A program made the position numbers and the translations under genes. Of a stretch of 64,000 bases of DNA, positions 17,555-27,479 are shown one piece after another. This DNA comes from Neorhizobium sp. SOG26 (lineage in GTDB: Bacteria; Pseudomonadota; Alphaproteobacteria; Rhizobiales; Rhizobiaceae), in the NCBI RefSeq assembly GCF_003491345.1, contig NZ_CP025513.1:186001-250000 (forward strand). The letters run 5' to 3'. Each line of letters begins with the position of its first letter. Positions within the stretch are counted from its first letter, which is position 1. Under the pieces are notes generated by a model, which saw nothing but the letters and a program-made list of their open reading frames with translations, was not told where the DNA came from and made no database searches.

Positions 17555-18634
17555 TTAGCGATACGGGTAGCCGGCCTTCTGCTGGTCGGCAGCGTATTTC
17601 TTGAAGATTGCGACAACCTTCGCCGCGCGTTCGGATTCCGACGCCATTTCATCCCAGAAGCTTTCCGCATCCTTGGTGACCTGTGCCCATTCTTCGGCCG
17701 GCAGCGAAGTCTGCTCGAGCTTTTCGCCGTGGACGCGCAGCTGTGCTTCGCCGCCCCAGTACCAGACGTTGCGGTAATAATGCGACTGGTCGATCGTCGT
17801 GCGATAGAGCTGCTGCAGGTGCGGCGGCACCTTTTTCCAGCTTTCGGTGTTGGCGAAGTAGGAGCCGAACCATGCGCCGGTGACCGAGTTGGACAGGGCG
17901 TATTTGCAGACGTCCGCCCAACCAACTTCGTAGGTTTCGGTGAAGCCGCACCATGCAACACCATCGAGATCGCCGGTACGCATTGCCACTTCAACGTCAT
18001 CCCACGGCACGGTGACGGGGATCATGCCGTAGCGAGACAGGAAGCGGCCCGCAGTCGGCACGCCGAAGACGCGCAGGCCGTTGAAGTCGGCAAGGCTGCG
18101 GATCGGCTTGTTGACGGTGAAGATGTGGAGGGGATCCCAGGCGCCGGTGGACAGGTACGTGACGTTCTCGACGTCGGCGTAAGCTTCCTCCCAGATCTTG
18201 TCGAGGCCGTAGTACATGAACATCGCCGCAACATCGAGGCTGAAGCGGGTTGCGAACGGGAAATAGCCGCCGAAAACGGCGATATCGACCGGCGAAGCCA
18301 TGGTTGCTTCGTCGGACTGGATCGCGTCCAGCGTACCGTTCTGCAGGGCGCGGAACAGTTCGGCCGTCGGAACCAGTTGGTCGGCATAATAAAGTTCGAT
18401 TTCCATTTCGCCGTTGGCCGCCGCGTTGAACGCGTCAATCTGCGGCTTGATGACGTGCGCACCGAGCGGTGCGCCCGAATAGGTCTGGAGACGCCACTTG
18501 ATCGGCGCCTGCGCGCGCACGATCGCCGGTGTTGCAAGCGCAGCCGGGGCGGTGAGACCAGCGGCAGCAAGGAATTTGCGACGGCTCGCCAGAATACGGT
18601 CGGACGGCGTCTGCGGCTTGATGATATCAGTCAT
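17555..18634 (-). CDS. TRAP transporter substrate-binding protein (DctP family)
   Basis: A 359-residue periplasmic receptor. The N-terminus carries a Tat-type signal (SRRKFLAAAGL, cleavage after IVRAQ). The mature protein has the DctP pattern (WRLQTYSGAPLGAHV near the start, VFGVPTAGRFLSRYG and DLDGVAWCGF in the middle). Tryptophan- and tyrosine-rich segments suggest an organic-acid or sugar-acid ligand. It is the third gene of a Q-M-P operon, 28 bases after the large permease. A strong hairpin terminator follows. Confidence 0.9.
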   Translation of the reverse strand: MTDIIKPQTPSDRILASRRKFLAAAGLTAPAALATPAIVRAQAPIKWRLQTYSGAPLGAHVIKPQIDAFNAAANGEMEIELYYADQLVPTAELFRALQNGTLDAIQSDEATMASPVDIAVFGGYFPFATRFSLDVAAMFMYYGLDKIWEEAYADVENVTYLSTGAWDPLHIFTVNKPIRSLADFNGLRVFGVPTAGRFLSRYGMIPVTVPWDDVEVAMRTGDLDGVAWCGFTETYEVGWADVCKYALSNSVTGAWFGSYFANTESWKKVPPHLQQLYRTTIDQSHYYRNVWYWGGEAQLRVHGEKLEQTSLPAEEWAQVTKDAESFWDEMASESERAAKVVAIFKKYAADQQKAGYPYR

Positions 18635-18662
18635 TCCACTCTCCTTCGGTTCTTATTGATTG

Positions 18663-19997
18663 TTAGCCATTGCGTACGTAGTTCGGCAGCCATGTCGCGA
18701 TCTGCGGGAAGATCATGAGAAGTGCGATCGTGAGCATGATCATGATAACGAAAGGCCAGATCGACTTGTAGATGTCGACCAGGGTGATCTCCTTCGGGGC
18801 CAGACCGCGCATCAGGAACAAATTGTAGCCGAAAGGCGGGCTGATATAGGCGATCTGGCAGGTCATCGTGTAGAGAATGCCGAACCAGATCATCTGGTGG
18901 TCGATATCGAGATCAAGGCGCGCGACGAGCGGAATGTAGAGCGGCGCGACGATCACGAGCATCGCGGTGTCGTCGAGGAACATGCCCATCAGGATGAAGC
19001 TGAGCTGCATCAGGATGATGACCGCCCAGGGCGAAAGTTCCCAATTGTGAATGAAGACATTCTCGATGGCCCGCACAGCGCCAATCCCGTCGAAGACCGA
19101 CGAGAAGGCGAGCGCGCCGAGGATCACCCACATAAACAGCGCGGTGATCGACATGGTCTCGCGCGCGGTCTCATTGAGCAGGGCAAGCGACAGCCGACCC
19201 TTGATGGCGGCTGCGACTGTTGCGGAGGCTGCGCCGACAGCGGCGGATTCCAAGAGGCTGGTGTAGCCGGTGATGAAGAGCCCGATCATCAGCATGAAGA
19301 TGACAATTGGAATAATACCGGCACGCAGGAGTACGAGCTTTTCGCGCAGCGGCATTGCAAGTTCTTCTTCGCTAAGCTTTGGAGCCAGCGACGGGTTCAG
19401 CTTGACCCGGACATAGACATAGATCGCGAAGATCACTGCCATGATCAGGCCCGGGAAAACGCCGGCCAGCCATAGGTCGGACACCGGCTGACGCGCGATG
19501 ACGGCAAAAAGGACCATGACAACGGAGGGCGGTAACAAGATTCCAAGCGTCGAGCCGCCCTGCACGACACCGGTGATGAGCACCTTGTCGTAGCCGCGAC
19601 GCAGCATTTCCGGCAGCGCGATTGCGGAGCCGATGGCGAGGCCCGCGACAGACAAGCCGTTGATCGCGCTGATAATAACCATCAGCAGGATCGTGCCCAA
19701 TGCCAGGCCGCCGGACAGCTTTCCGAACCAGACATGCATCATCTGGTAGAGCTCTTCGGCGATACCGCTCTTGGAGAGCATGTGACCCATATAGACGAAG
19801 AGCGGCAGGGTCAGTAGCGCGTGCCAAGAAAACAGCTTGAAGGCTGCGTTGAAGGGCAGTTCGGCAGACGCGTTACCATAAAGCGAGAGCGCGCTTGCGG
19901 CGGCCACCGCGCCGATCATTGCGAAAACCCTCTGTCCGGTCAGCATGAGGAATACCATGCCAGCGAACATCATGAGGGCGATCATTTCATAGCTCAT
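18663..19997 (-). CDS. TRAP transporter large permease (DctM family)
   Basis: A 444-residue membrane protein with about 12 hydrophobic segments. DctM hallmarks are GGSTLGILLPPSVVMVLFAV, GLSVAGLAIGSAIALPEML and MFLDDTAMLVIVAPLYIPL. The start (ATG 19997) overlaps the stop of the small permease by four bases (ATGA), although the frame stays open upstream. It carries sodium-coupled transport with the DctQ- and DctP-type partners. Confidence 0.9.
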   Translation of the reverse strand: MSYEMIALMMFAGMVFLMLTGQRVFAMIGAVAAASALSLYGNASAELPFNAAFKLFSWHALLTLPLFVYMGHMLSKSGIAEELYQMMHVWFGKLSGGLALGTILLMVIISAINGLSVAGLAIGSAIALPEMLRRGYDKVLITGVVQGGSTLGILLPPSVVMVLFAVIARQPVSDLWLAGVFPGLIMAVIFAIYVYVRVKLNPSLAPKLSEEELAMPLREKLVLLRAGIIPIVIFMLMIGLFITGYTSLLESAAVGAASATVAAAIKGRLSLALLNETARETMSITALFMWVILGALAFSSVFDGIGAVRAIENVFIHNWELSPWAVIILMQLSFILMGMFLDDTAMLVIVAPLYIPLVARLDLDIDHQMIWFGILYTMTCQIAYISPPFGYNLFLMRGLAPKEITLVDIYKSIWPFVIMIMLTIALLMIFPQIATWLPNYVRNG

Positions 19998-20506
19998 GCA
20001 AGCACCTTGCCCTGCGCCTTGGCGACGTCTTTGAAGAAAATCGAAATGCACTGGAGGATCATGAGCACGATGCAAATAACCATCAGCACCTTGATCGGCA
20101 CCAGCGAGGGGGCCCAGAGCGAGGGGAGCTTCTGTTTGGTCATCCAGGAATACTTGAGCGAGGACGTCGCGCCCCACAGCATCACCGCGAGGTAGAACAT
20201 CACGATCCAGACCGTGATCATGTCGATGATGGCTCTGCCACGTTCGGACAGGTGCGCGTAGATCAGGTCGAGACGCACATGCGTATCATCCTTCAGCGTC
20301 TTGGGTCCGGCGAGGAAGTAGAAGGCAGCGAGCGTGAACTGCGCCGTTTCGACGGTCCAGTTCTGGACCTGGTTGAATGCCTTGTCCGAGATGACGTCGA
20401 ACAAAAGCACGAGGATCATCAGATAGATGAGATACTTGGCGAACTCGCCTATGAAATCCGCAAGGCGATCCATGAACCGCACGTAGGATCTAACGACCGA
20501 CGACAT
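19994..20506 (-). CDS. TRAP transporter small permease (DctQ family)
   Basis: A 170-residue protein with four predicted membrane helices and the DctQ-type loop FLAGPKTLKDDTHVRLDLIYAH between helices two and three. It is the first gene of the operon. The start is ATG 20506, shortly downstream of TTCGCGAA on the minus strand. It is divergent from the FAD oxidoreductase operon. Confidence 0.88.
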   Translation of the reverse strand: MSSVVRSYVRFMDRLADFIGEFAKYLIYLMILVLLFDVISDKAFNQVQNWTVETAQFTLAAFYFLAGPKTLKDDTHVRLDLIYAHLSERGRAIIDMITVWIVMFYLAVMLWGATSSLKYSWMTKQKLPSLWAPSLVPIKVLMVICIVLMILQCISIFFKDVAKAQGKVLA

Positions 20507-20963
20507 TTACTACCTTTCGCGAAGAAATCTTTCTCTCGTGCAGTGTCGTGGCAGCGACGTTCCCAGAATTGCCGGCCACCCGCCATCCCGCAAGATGGCA
20601 CGACTGGCCGTTCGCGGTGAAGCGCCACAGTCAGCGATAGAACTTCAGGAGCGTACTGTTGCCAAGCAGCGTGCGTTGAAACCTGGTGTTGACGTGAGGA
20701 TTTCCAGATTCGGCGGCGAGGCCCGATCTCGGCCTCCTCCCCATCGCGCACCACAAGGCCAACTGGCCACTCTAACCGTGTCCGGCATCACTTCAGCAGT
20801 CCCCTTCCAATTCTTATGATTGGCTGATGGCAATTGTGGACAGGTCAATGACCGTGTCAACAAAATAGTTTGCCGCCAACGAGGCATCTGGGCATTTCCT
20901 GTGGCGACGATTGACTATCCGGGCATTTCTCAGCAGATTGAGTCAGTCCGGTCAAAAAGCTCC
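20507..20963. promoter_or_regulatory. Divergent 457-bp control region
   Basis: It separates the TRAP operon (minus) from the oxidoreductase/kinase operon (plus). I see no coding signal. The palindrome TTCGCGAA at 20516-20523 lies in the leader of the DctQ-type gene and could be part of an operator. This is the logical place for the DeoR repressor encoded at 25087 to act; no confident consensus is visible. Confidence 0.4.
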
Positions 20964-22352
20964 ATGTCTCACGATGTTTCTGCGCTCCCTGGTCGTTTCG
21001 ACGTTGCCGTCATCGGCGCGGGCGTGGTCGGCTGCGCACTAGCACGGCGGTTTGCGCTGGCGGGTGCACGTGTCGCGGTGATTGAAAAGGCCGTGGACAT
21101 CCTTGACGGGGCCTCCAAGGGAAATTCTGCGATCCTGCACACCGGTTTCGACGCACCCGTTGGCTCGCTCGAACAGAGCTGTGTCGCCGCCGGTTATGCC
21201 GAGTATCTCGAGATTCATGGGAAGCTCGGCCTGCCGCTTATCAAGTCCGGCGCACTCGTCGTCGCCTGGAGCGAGGAAGAAGAAGCGCTCCTGCCAACCC
21301 TGATGGAACAGGCGCACCAAAATGGTGTCGCCGATGTCGAGGCGCTGGATGAGACGGCAATGCGAAGCGCGGAACCAGGCCTCGGCAAAGGCGCGCGTGT
21401 GGCTTTCCGGGTGCCTCGCGAGTATCTCATCGACCCATGGTCCGCCCCCTATGCCTACCTCCTGCAGGCAATCGAGAACGGAGCCGAAATCCTGCGCGGT
21501 GCAGAGGTCACCGCCGGCCGGCGCAGCGATAATGGCTGGGTGCTGGAGACATCGCGCGGAACAGTCGATGCCGGCTTAGTCATCAATGCCGCGGGCCTCT
21601 GGGGCGATCTGCTGGATGAAAAGCTGATCGGCCGCCGCGACTTCCACATCAAGCCGCGCAAGGGCCAGTTTGTCGTCTACGACAAACCCGCCGCCAAGCT
21701 TGCATCGCATATCCTCCTGCCGGTGCCGAACAAGATCACCAAGGGCGTCGTTGTGTGCCGCACTGCGTTCGGCAACCTCCTTGTCGGCCCGACGGCGGAA
21801 GATCAGGACGACCGCGAGCATGCGGTGTTGGTCACGGAAACACTCGAAGCGCTCAAGAAGCGTGGCGAGGAGATTCTCCCCGCGCTGAAGGACCAGCAGG
21901 TAACGGCCATATATGCCGGGCTGAGACCTGCCACGGAATTCAAGGACTACCGCATCACTGCCCATGACAGGACATACATCACCGTCGGCGGCATCCGATC
22001 GACCGGCTTGTCGGCAGCTCTCGGTATTGCGCAACACGTGCTCAAACTCGCAGAGCTAAATCTTGCGGCACCCGCTGATCCTGTGTGGCCTACAGTTCCC
22101 AACATCAGCGAATTTTCCCCACGTGACTGGCAAACCGAAGGCCATGGCGGCATCGTCTGTCACTGCGAGCTCGCGACGAAGCGCGAAATCCAGAAAGCTC
22201 TGGATGGTCCCTTGCCGACGAAGTCGCTTGCGGGACTGAAGCGACGCACACGCGTCACCATGGGCCGCTGCCAGGGCTTCTTCTGCTCGGCCGAAATTGC
22301 CCGCCTCACCGAAGGCCACTTCGACCGGCCGATGGCGGAGAAGGCGCAATGA
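20964..22352 (+). CDS. FAD-dependent oxidoreductase with C-terminal [2Fe-2S] domain (GlpA-like)
   Basis: A 462-residue DAAO/GlpD-type flavoprotein. The dinucleotide site is VAVIGAGVVGCALARRFALAG near residue 14. Substrate and FAD-proximal regions include GNSAILHTGFDA and AGLRPATEFKDYRI. The last 100 residues form a BFD-like [2Fe-2S] module with CHCELATKREIQ and GRCQGFFC, as in GlpA. The start is ATG 20964; the frame is open 48 codons upstream but that sequence is not family-like. It overlaps the next gene by four bases. Probable role: oxidation of a sugar-phosphate or polyol with electrons passed on via the cluster and the second flavoprotein. Confidence 0.85.
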   Translation: MSHDVSALPGRFDVAVIGAGVVGCALARRFALAGARVAVIEKAVDILDGASKGNSAILHTGFDAPVGSLEQSCVAAGYAEYLEIHGKLGLPLIKSGALVVAWSEEEEALLPTLMEQAHQNGVADVEALDETAMRSAEPGLGKGARVAFRVPREYLIDPWSAPYAYLLQAIENGAEILRGAEVTAGRRSDNGWVLETSRGTVDAGLVINAAGLWGDLLDEKLIGRRDFHIKPRKGQFVVYDKPAAKLASHILLPVPNKITKGVVVCRTAFGNLLVGPTAEDQDDREHAVLVTETLEALKKRGEEILPALKDQQVTAIYAGLRPATEFKDYRITAHDRTYITVGGIRSTGLSAALGIAQHVLKLAELNLAAPADPVWPTVPNISEFSPRDWQTEGHGGIVCHCELATKREIQKALDGPLPTKSLAGLKRRTRVTMGRCQGFFCSAEIARLTEGHFDRPMAEKAQ

Positions 22353-23560
22353 CGACGCTGCCGCAGGAAACCGACGTCCTCGTCATCGGTGCAGGGCCCG
22401 CAGGGCTTGGTGCCGCGACAGTCCTTGCGAAGTCCGCACGCGTTCTTGTCGTGGAACGCGAACCAACTGCGGGCGGCATTCCCCGCCATTGCGGACATTA
22501 CCCCTTCGGACTGCGCGAGTTTCACCGGCTGATGAAGGGTCCCGACTACGCGCGTGCACTTGTCGGGCAAGCAGTTGAGGCTGGCGTTCAGATCACAACG
22601 CGCGTCAACGTCGTCAGGCTCGAACCTGGCCCACGCGTTACGGTGACATCCGACGCTGGCGTGACAACGATTGACGCAAAGATCGTGCTGATCGCCACGG
22701 GGGTGCGTGAAAGTTCGCGCGCGCAACGCCTTATCGGTGGCGAGAAGCCGGGCGGCATCATTCCGACCGGCGCACTGCAGAGCATGGTTTACCTTGAAGG
22801 CCGTCGTCCGTTTCGCCGCCCGGTCATCCTTGGAACGGAACTGGTATCCTTCTCCGCAATCATGACTTGCCGCCATGCCAGGATCAAACCGGTGGCCATG
22901 ATCGAACAGAATGCGCAGCCGACAGCACGCTGGCCGGCCGCACTCTACCCGCAAGTCAAGGGAGTCCCGCTGCAGCTGTCGACCACGATCCGCGCCATTG
23001 AAGGCCGCGAACGGGTGGAGCGCGTTGTTGTTGACGGTCCCGCGGGAACGCGCGTTATCGAGACCGACGGTGTGATTGTAACCGGCATGTTCCGGCCCGA
23101 GGCAACGCTGCTAGACGGCAGCCATCTCGAGAAGGACAGGGCGACCGGTGGTCCCGTGATCGACGCATTCGGTCGCTGCTCCGACCCTGCCTATTTCGCC
23201 GCCGGCAACCTGCTTCGTCCGGTCGAGACCGCCGGATGGAGTTGGGCCGAAGGAGTCGCAGTCGCGCGCTCGATCACGGCTGCACTGGCGGGCTCACTGC
23301 CGCAAGATCCGCAACACTCGGTCACGCTGAAAGGCGACGCGCTTTCCTGGGTCGTCCCGCAACGTTTTGGCAGGGTAGGTGAAACCGCACACCGCCGGTT
23401 CCAGCTGCGCGTCAATCGCCCGGTTAAGGGGCGCCTATCGGTGAGAGCCGCAGGGGTCGAATACTCATCGATCAGGATCGACAGCCGCCCCGAGCGTCGC
23501 ATTACCGTGCCGCTACCGCCGCATGCCGCTCCGGTCGAGATCGTGCTGGAGGAAACGTGA
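22349..23560 (+). CDS. FAD/NAD(P)-dependent oxidoreductase (GlpB/HcnB-like partner)
   Basis: A 403-residue pyridine-nucleotide-disulfide-reductase-fold protein. FAD site VLVIGAGPAGLGAATVLAKS near residue 10, then GGIPRHCGHYPFGLREF and IATGVRESSRAQRLI. It lacks a redox CxxC. Overlapping starts and stops with its neighbours suggest a complex with the GlpA-like protein, as in two-subunit dehydrogenases such as GlpAB or HcnBC. The natural substrate is not known. Confidence 0.8.
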   Translation: MTTLPQETDVLVIGAGPAGLGAATVLAKSARVLVVEREPTAGGIPRHCGHYPFGLREFHRLMKGPDYARALVGQAVEAGVQITTRVNVVRLEPGPRVTVTSDAGVTTIDAKIVLIATGVRESSRAQRLIGGEKPGGIIPTGALQSMVYLEGRRPFRRPVILGTELVSFSAIMTCRHARIKPVAMIEQNAQPTARWPAALYPQVKGVPLQLSTTIRAIEGRERVERVVVDGPAGTRVIETDGVIVTGMFRPEATLLDGSHLEKDRATGGPVIDAFGRCSDPAYFAAGNLLRPVETAGWSWAEGVAVARSITAALAGSLPQDPQHSVTLKGDALSWVVPQRFGRVGETAHRRFQLRVNRPVKGRLSVRAAGVEYSSIRIDSRPERRITVPLPPHAAPVEIVLEET

Positions 23561-24972
23561 GAGTTCTTGCGATTGATCAGGGAACGACGTCGACCCGGGC
23601 GCTCATCTTGGACGAAGCCGGGATGCGGCTTGTGCATTCCGTCGAACACCAGCAGATTTATCCCGCGCCGGGCCTCGTGGAGCACGACCCCGAAGAACTG
23701 ATCACCAATCTCGTCGCGTGCCTTGGCGCCGCCCCAGAGGTGGATTGCGTCGGTCTCGCCAACCAAGGAGAAAGCTGTCTCGCCTGGGATGCGGACACCA
23801 AGACAGCGATTTCGCCGGTGATTGTCTGGCAAGATGCTCGGACCGCCAGTGTTTGCGACAGGCTCAAGGCGGAGGGGGCGGAAACGCTGACGCTCGAGCG
23901 GGCGGGCCTGCCGCTCGATCCGTATTTTTCCGCGACGAAGCTGGGCTGGATCGTCGAAAACATTCCGCAGGCAAAGACCCTCCTCGCGCAAAACCAGCTG
24001 CGCCTGGGCACCACCGATGCCTTCTTCCGCGATCGGCTGACGGGTGAGTTCGCGACGGATCCGACAACGGCCTCCCGAACGAGCCTCCTCAACCTTTCTA
24101 CCCTTGAATGGGACCCGGAGCTCTGCGCCATGTTCGGCGTGCCCATCGAGGCCCTGCCGCCCATTCGCTCCACAACCGGCGCGCTTGGCAACTTCTCTAA
24201 CGGACTTCCGTTAACGGCGTCGATCGTTGATCAGCAGGCAGCACTCTTTGGCCATGGCGCCCGCAACGCCGGCGATGCCAAGATTACCTTCGGTACTGGC
24301 GCTTTCGCCCTGACATTGACCGATCGGCTTTTACGTACACCCGGGGTGCTCCCGACCATCGCTTGGGTCGAAGCGGGCAAGCCGCCGGTCTATGCGCTTG
24401 ATGGCGGAGTCTACGCTGCGTCATCCGCCGTCAACTTCGCGCGCCAGATCGGCCTCTTCTCCAGCTTCGACGAGATCAACCACTTCGATACCAAGCCTGC
24501 GATTGCACGTGGCTTGGCTTTCGTTCCTGCTCTCGCCGGCCTCGCTTGCCCGCATTGGGACCGCAACGCCCGGGGGGCGTGGATGGGGCTGTCACTGGAC
24601 ACATCAAAAACCGACATGATGCAGGCCGTGCTGGAAGGCGTTGCCTTCCGTGTTGCCGAGGTCAAAGCCTCCATGGCGAACATTGCCGGCAAGGCCGGGC
24701 CAATCAGCATCGACGGTGGCATGAGCCAAAATCCGTGGTTCTGCCAATTCCTGGCCGATGTGCTTGGTTCTCCGGTTCTGATTTCGCAGGAGCCAGAGCT
24801 CACCGCGCTTGGCTGCGCGCAGCTTGCAGCACGGGGCGCCGGCGACGAAATCGAACGCAAGCCAACGGGCCGGCTTCTTCAGCCGCGCGATATTCCCGCT
24901 TACTGGGCCGAGACTTTCCGTAGCGCCCGCGAAAGCGTCCAGCAGTTTGGTGCAGCAGTCGCCTCGTCTTGA
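23557..24972 (+). CDS. FGGY-family carbohydrate kinase (glycerol-kinase-like)
   Basis: A 471-residue kinase starting at GTG 23557 in a four-base overlap (GTGA). The N-terminal phosphate loop DQGTTSTRALI, the adenosine region ITFGTGAFALTL and the C-terminal SIDGGMSQNPWFCQFLADVL are classic FGGY motifs and closest by eye to glycerol kinases. At 471 residues it is shorter than GlpK (about 500). With the two flavoproteins upstream it suggests phosphorylation of a small polyol or sugar before oxidation. Confidence 0.88.
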   Translation: MRVLAIDQGTTSTRALILDEAGMRLVHSVEHQQIYPAPGLVEHDPEELITNLVACLGAAPEVDCVGLANQGESCLAWDADTKTAISPVIVWQDARTASVCDRLKAEGAETLTLERAGLPLDPYFSATKLGWIVENIPQAKTLLAQNQLRLGTTDAFFRDRLTGEFATDPTTASRTSLLNLSTLEWDPELCAMFGVPIEALPPIRSTTGALGNFSNGLPLTASIVDQQAALFGHGARNAGDAKITFGTGAFALTLTDRLLRTPGVLPTIAWVEAGKPPVYALDGGVYAASSAVNFARQIGLFSSFDEINHFDTKPAIARGLAFVPALAGLACPHWDRNARGAWMGLSLDTSKTDMMQAVLEGVAFRVAEVKASMANIAGKAGPISIDGGMSQNPWFCQFLADVLGSPVLISQEPELTALGCAQLAARGAGDEIERKPTGRLLQPRDIPAYWAETFRSARESVQQFGAAVASS

Positions 24973-25086
24973 CCCGAAACTTGGGCCGGCGAACGATCTC
25001 GCTCACCGCCGAAAAATACACGCAAAGACATGTATGGGCTGGCTCGTCAGGTGTGAGCTTATGCTGATCGGAAGCTGAGGATCTAG

Positions 25087-25911
25087 ATGGAACGCAAGGA
25101 AGCGAGGGAGCGCAATGCCGTGAAGGCACGTCAGTCTGCGATCCTCAAGCGTGTCTACCGCGATGGGCGAGCCATGGTTGTCGATCTGGCCGAGTGGCTG
25201 GATGCGTCGCGGGAGACGGTGCGGCGTGACCTTACCTCGCTTGCGGAACAAGGCCTGCTGCGCAAGATTCACGGCGGGGCGGTGAGACTGCAATCGGCCC
25301 AGGAAGACACGTTCGGATCTCGGCTGGAGCTTAATCGGGACGCAAAATACCGGATCGGAAAGAGGGCTGCCGAACTCTTTGGAGAGGGTGACAGCCTCCT
25401 GATCGACTCCGGCTCAACGACCATTCTTTTCGCAGAGGCGCTCGCTGAGAAAAGGGGCATCACCATCTTCACCAACTCGCAGCACGTTGCGCATGCTGCA
25501 TCCAAACCTCCAGGCGGCAACAGCGTATTTCTTTTAGGGGGGCAATATCACCACGAGGGTGGCGAAACACTAGGCTCAATCACGAACGATCAGATCCAGA
25601 TGCTTAGCACAGATCATGCTGTCCTGACGGTGGGGGCTGTCGACAGCGGCGGGCGTTTCATGGATTTCGTCGCCGATGCAGCCTATACCGCGCGCGCAAT
25701 GATGAGCCGGGCAAGGCAAGTCACGGTGCTTGTCGACTCCTCCAAGCTGGATAAAACCGCCCTCGTCCTCGTCTGTGAGTCTCACCAAGTTTCGCGTTTG
25801 GTCACGGACGCCTTGCCTCCACCCGCGGTTCTGACCAGCCTGCGGGCCGCAGGGGTTGAGGTCATCGTTGCCGATGCCCCTCCCCCTGGTAAAGCGGACC
25901 CTCAAGACTGA
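25087..25911 (+). CDS. DeoR-family transcriptional repressor (GlpR-like)
   Basis: A 274-residue regulator. Helix-turn-helix at about 17-70 (MVVDLAEWLDASRETVRRDL, then LLRKIHGGAV), followed by the DeoRC sugar-phosphate-binding domain (LLIDSGSTTILFAEAL, then AVLTVGAVDSGGRFMD and TVLVDSSKLDKTA). Family members are released by a phosphorylated intermediate of the pathway they control. It lies 114 bases after the kinase with its own ribosome site (TGAGGA). It is the probable local repressor of the operon and of the TRAP transporter. Confidence 0.88.
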   Translation: MERKEARERNAVKARQSAILKRVYRDGRAMVVDLAEWLDASRETVRRDLTSLAEQGLLRKIHGGAVRLQSAQEDTFGSRLELNRDAKYRIGKRAAELFGEGDSLLIDSGSTTILFAEALAEKRGITIFTNSQHVAHAASKPPGGNSVFLLGGQYHHEGGETLGSITNDQIQMLSTDHAVLTVGAVDSGGRFMDFVADAAYTARAMMSRARQVTVLVDSSKLDKTALVLVCESHQVSRLVTDALPPPAVLTSLRAAGVEVIVADAPPPGKADPQD

Positions 25912-26215
25912 TCAACATCTGGTCGATCTATGAAAATCCGACGATTTCCTTATGGTACGTTCTGGCTGGGGAGGTCGTACGCGCCCATATGTCCTCCCGC
26001 GCTTGGGCCAACACAGGTCAGAGAATACGCCCGCCGACCGGCAGGACCATCAACGTTCCGTGGCCACCACCGTTCCCGAGCGGTTTCGCAGACCTCATCC
26101 AGGTATGTGATGTATCTCCGGGCTTGCCCATTGATCGGGTCGATCCCTCTCCCATCTTCCGTCTCTACGACTAACAATTCCGTGCCGACGGTCGGACAAT
26201 GTAGAGGTAGATCTA
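25912..26215. other. Intergenic region without recognisable gene
   Basis: The 304 bp between the DeoR and ornithine cyclodeaminase genes are open in several frames, but none gives a recognisable protein. The promoter and ribosome site (GAGG near 26202) of the following gene lie at its end. Confidence 0.4.
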
Positions 26216-27265
26216 ATGCACGCGACTTTGCCCTCGGCAAAAGCCCTCGTTCCCTTCGTGAGCGTCGAGAACATGATGCGGCTCGTGCATCACGTCGGGA
26301 TCGAGCCGTTCCTGAAGCAGTTGAGCGATTATATCGAGCAGGACTTCCGCCGATGGGAATCGTTCGACAAGACCCCTCGCCTGGCCTCCCACTCCCGCGA
26401 CGGCGTGATCGAGTTGATGCCGACCTCCGACGGCACGAACTACAGCTTCAAATACGTCAATGGCCATCCGAAGAACACCAGGAACGGGTTCCAGACGGTT
26501 GCAGCGTTCGGGCTATTGGCGGACGTCCTGAACGGATATCCGATCCTCCTCACCGAAATGACTTTGCTTACGGCATTGCGGACAGCGGCAACATCAGCCA
26601 TGGCCGCGCGGCATCTTGCACCAAGGAACGCCACCACCATGGCTTTGATCGGAAACGGCGCACAGGCCGAATTCCAAGCGCTTGCCATGAAAGCGGTTGT
26701 CGGGATCAACCACGTGCGCCTGTATGACATTGATCCGGCGGCAACGGCGAAGGCAGCGCGGAACCTGGAAGGGAAAGGACTTCAAGTCACAAGCTGCCGC
26801 ACGGCCGACGCGGCCATCGAAGGTTCGCAGATCATCACGACCTGCACCGCCGACAAGCAGAACGCACAGATCCTCACCGATAACCTGGTCGGCTCCGGCG
26901 TCCATATCAACGCAATCGGCGGCGACTGCCCCGGAAAAACCGAGCTGCATCCGGATATCCTGCTTCGCGCCGACACCTATGTGGAATATCCACCACAGAC
27001 ACGGATTGAGGGCGAAATCCAGCAGATGAGCGAGGACTTCCCGGTGACCGAACTCTGGAAGGTCATCGCCGGGCTCGATAGCGGCAGGCGCGATGATCGT
27101 CAGATTACCCTGTTCGACAGCGTCGGCTTTGCGATCGAGGACTTCTCGGCGCTACGCTATGTGCGCGATAAACTTTCAGGAACGCCATTCTCGCAGGAAC
27201 TAGATATCGTTGCCGATCCAGACGACCCGCGCGATCTCTTTGGAATGCTGGAACGGGCGCGCTAA
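26216..27265 (+). CDS. Ornithine cyclodeaminase family protein
   Basis: A 349-residue enzyme of the ornithine cyclodeaminase/mu-crystallin family, which converts L-ornithine to proline with NAD recycled within the active site. Visible are the Rossmann loop LIGNGAQAEFQALAM near residue 142, the substrate region TEMTLLTALRTAATSAMAA and an acidic NAD-proximal segment. It is full length. It stands alone with no arginine-catabolic neighbours, so it could also act on a related diamino acid. Confidence 0.88.
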   Translation: MHATLPSAKALVPFVSVENMMRLVHHVGIEPFLKQLSDYIEQDFRRWESFDKTPRLASHSRDGVIELMPTSDGTNYSFKYVNGHPKNTRNGFQTVAAFGLLADVLNGYPILLTEMTLLTALRTAATSAMAARHLAPRNATTMALIGNGAQAEFQALAMKAVVGINHVRLYDIDPAATAKAARNLEGKGLQVTSCRTADAAIEGSQIITTCTADKQNAQILTDNLVGSGVHINAIGGDCPGKTELHPDILLRADTYVEYPPQTRIEGEIQQMSEDFPVTELWKVIAGLDSGRRDDRQITLFDSVGFAIEDFSALRYVRDKLSGTPFSQELDIVADPDDPRDLFGMLERAR

Positions 27266-27479
27266 GGATTGGGCGCATCCAAGCAGAAGCTTGATTTCGT
27301 GCTGCCTGTCGCGCATCATGCGGTCATGAAGTCCGCAGACTGTACCATCTGAAGCTGCTTCCGCGCAGCGCCGCGAGAAGCTTTCGCCTGACACCGATCT
27401 CATCGGCGTCAGAACTGTTCGCGCGCGTCATCGCTTGTGAACGACCGCCGCAACACGACATCATTCAGTGGTACAGATC

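Noticed and set aside
17729..18718. Plus-strand ORF opposite the TRAP binding protein
   Set aside because: It is a mirror of a clear DctP-family gene.
25930..26727. Plus-strand ORF between the DeoR and ornithine cyclodeaminase genes
   Set aside because: Most of it is the wrong frame of the cyclodeaminase gene, and the intergenic part is not protein-like.
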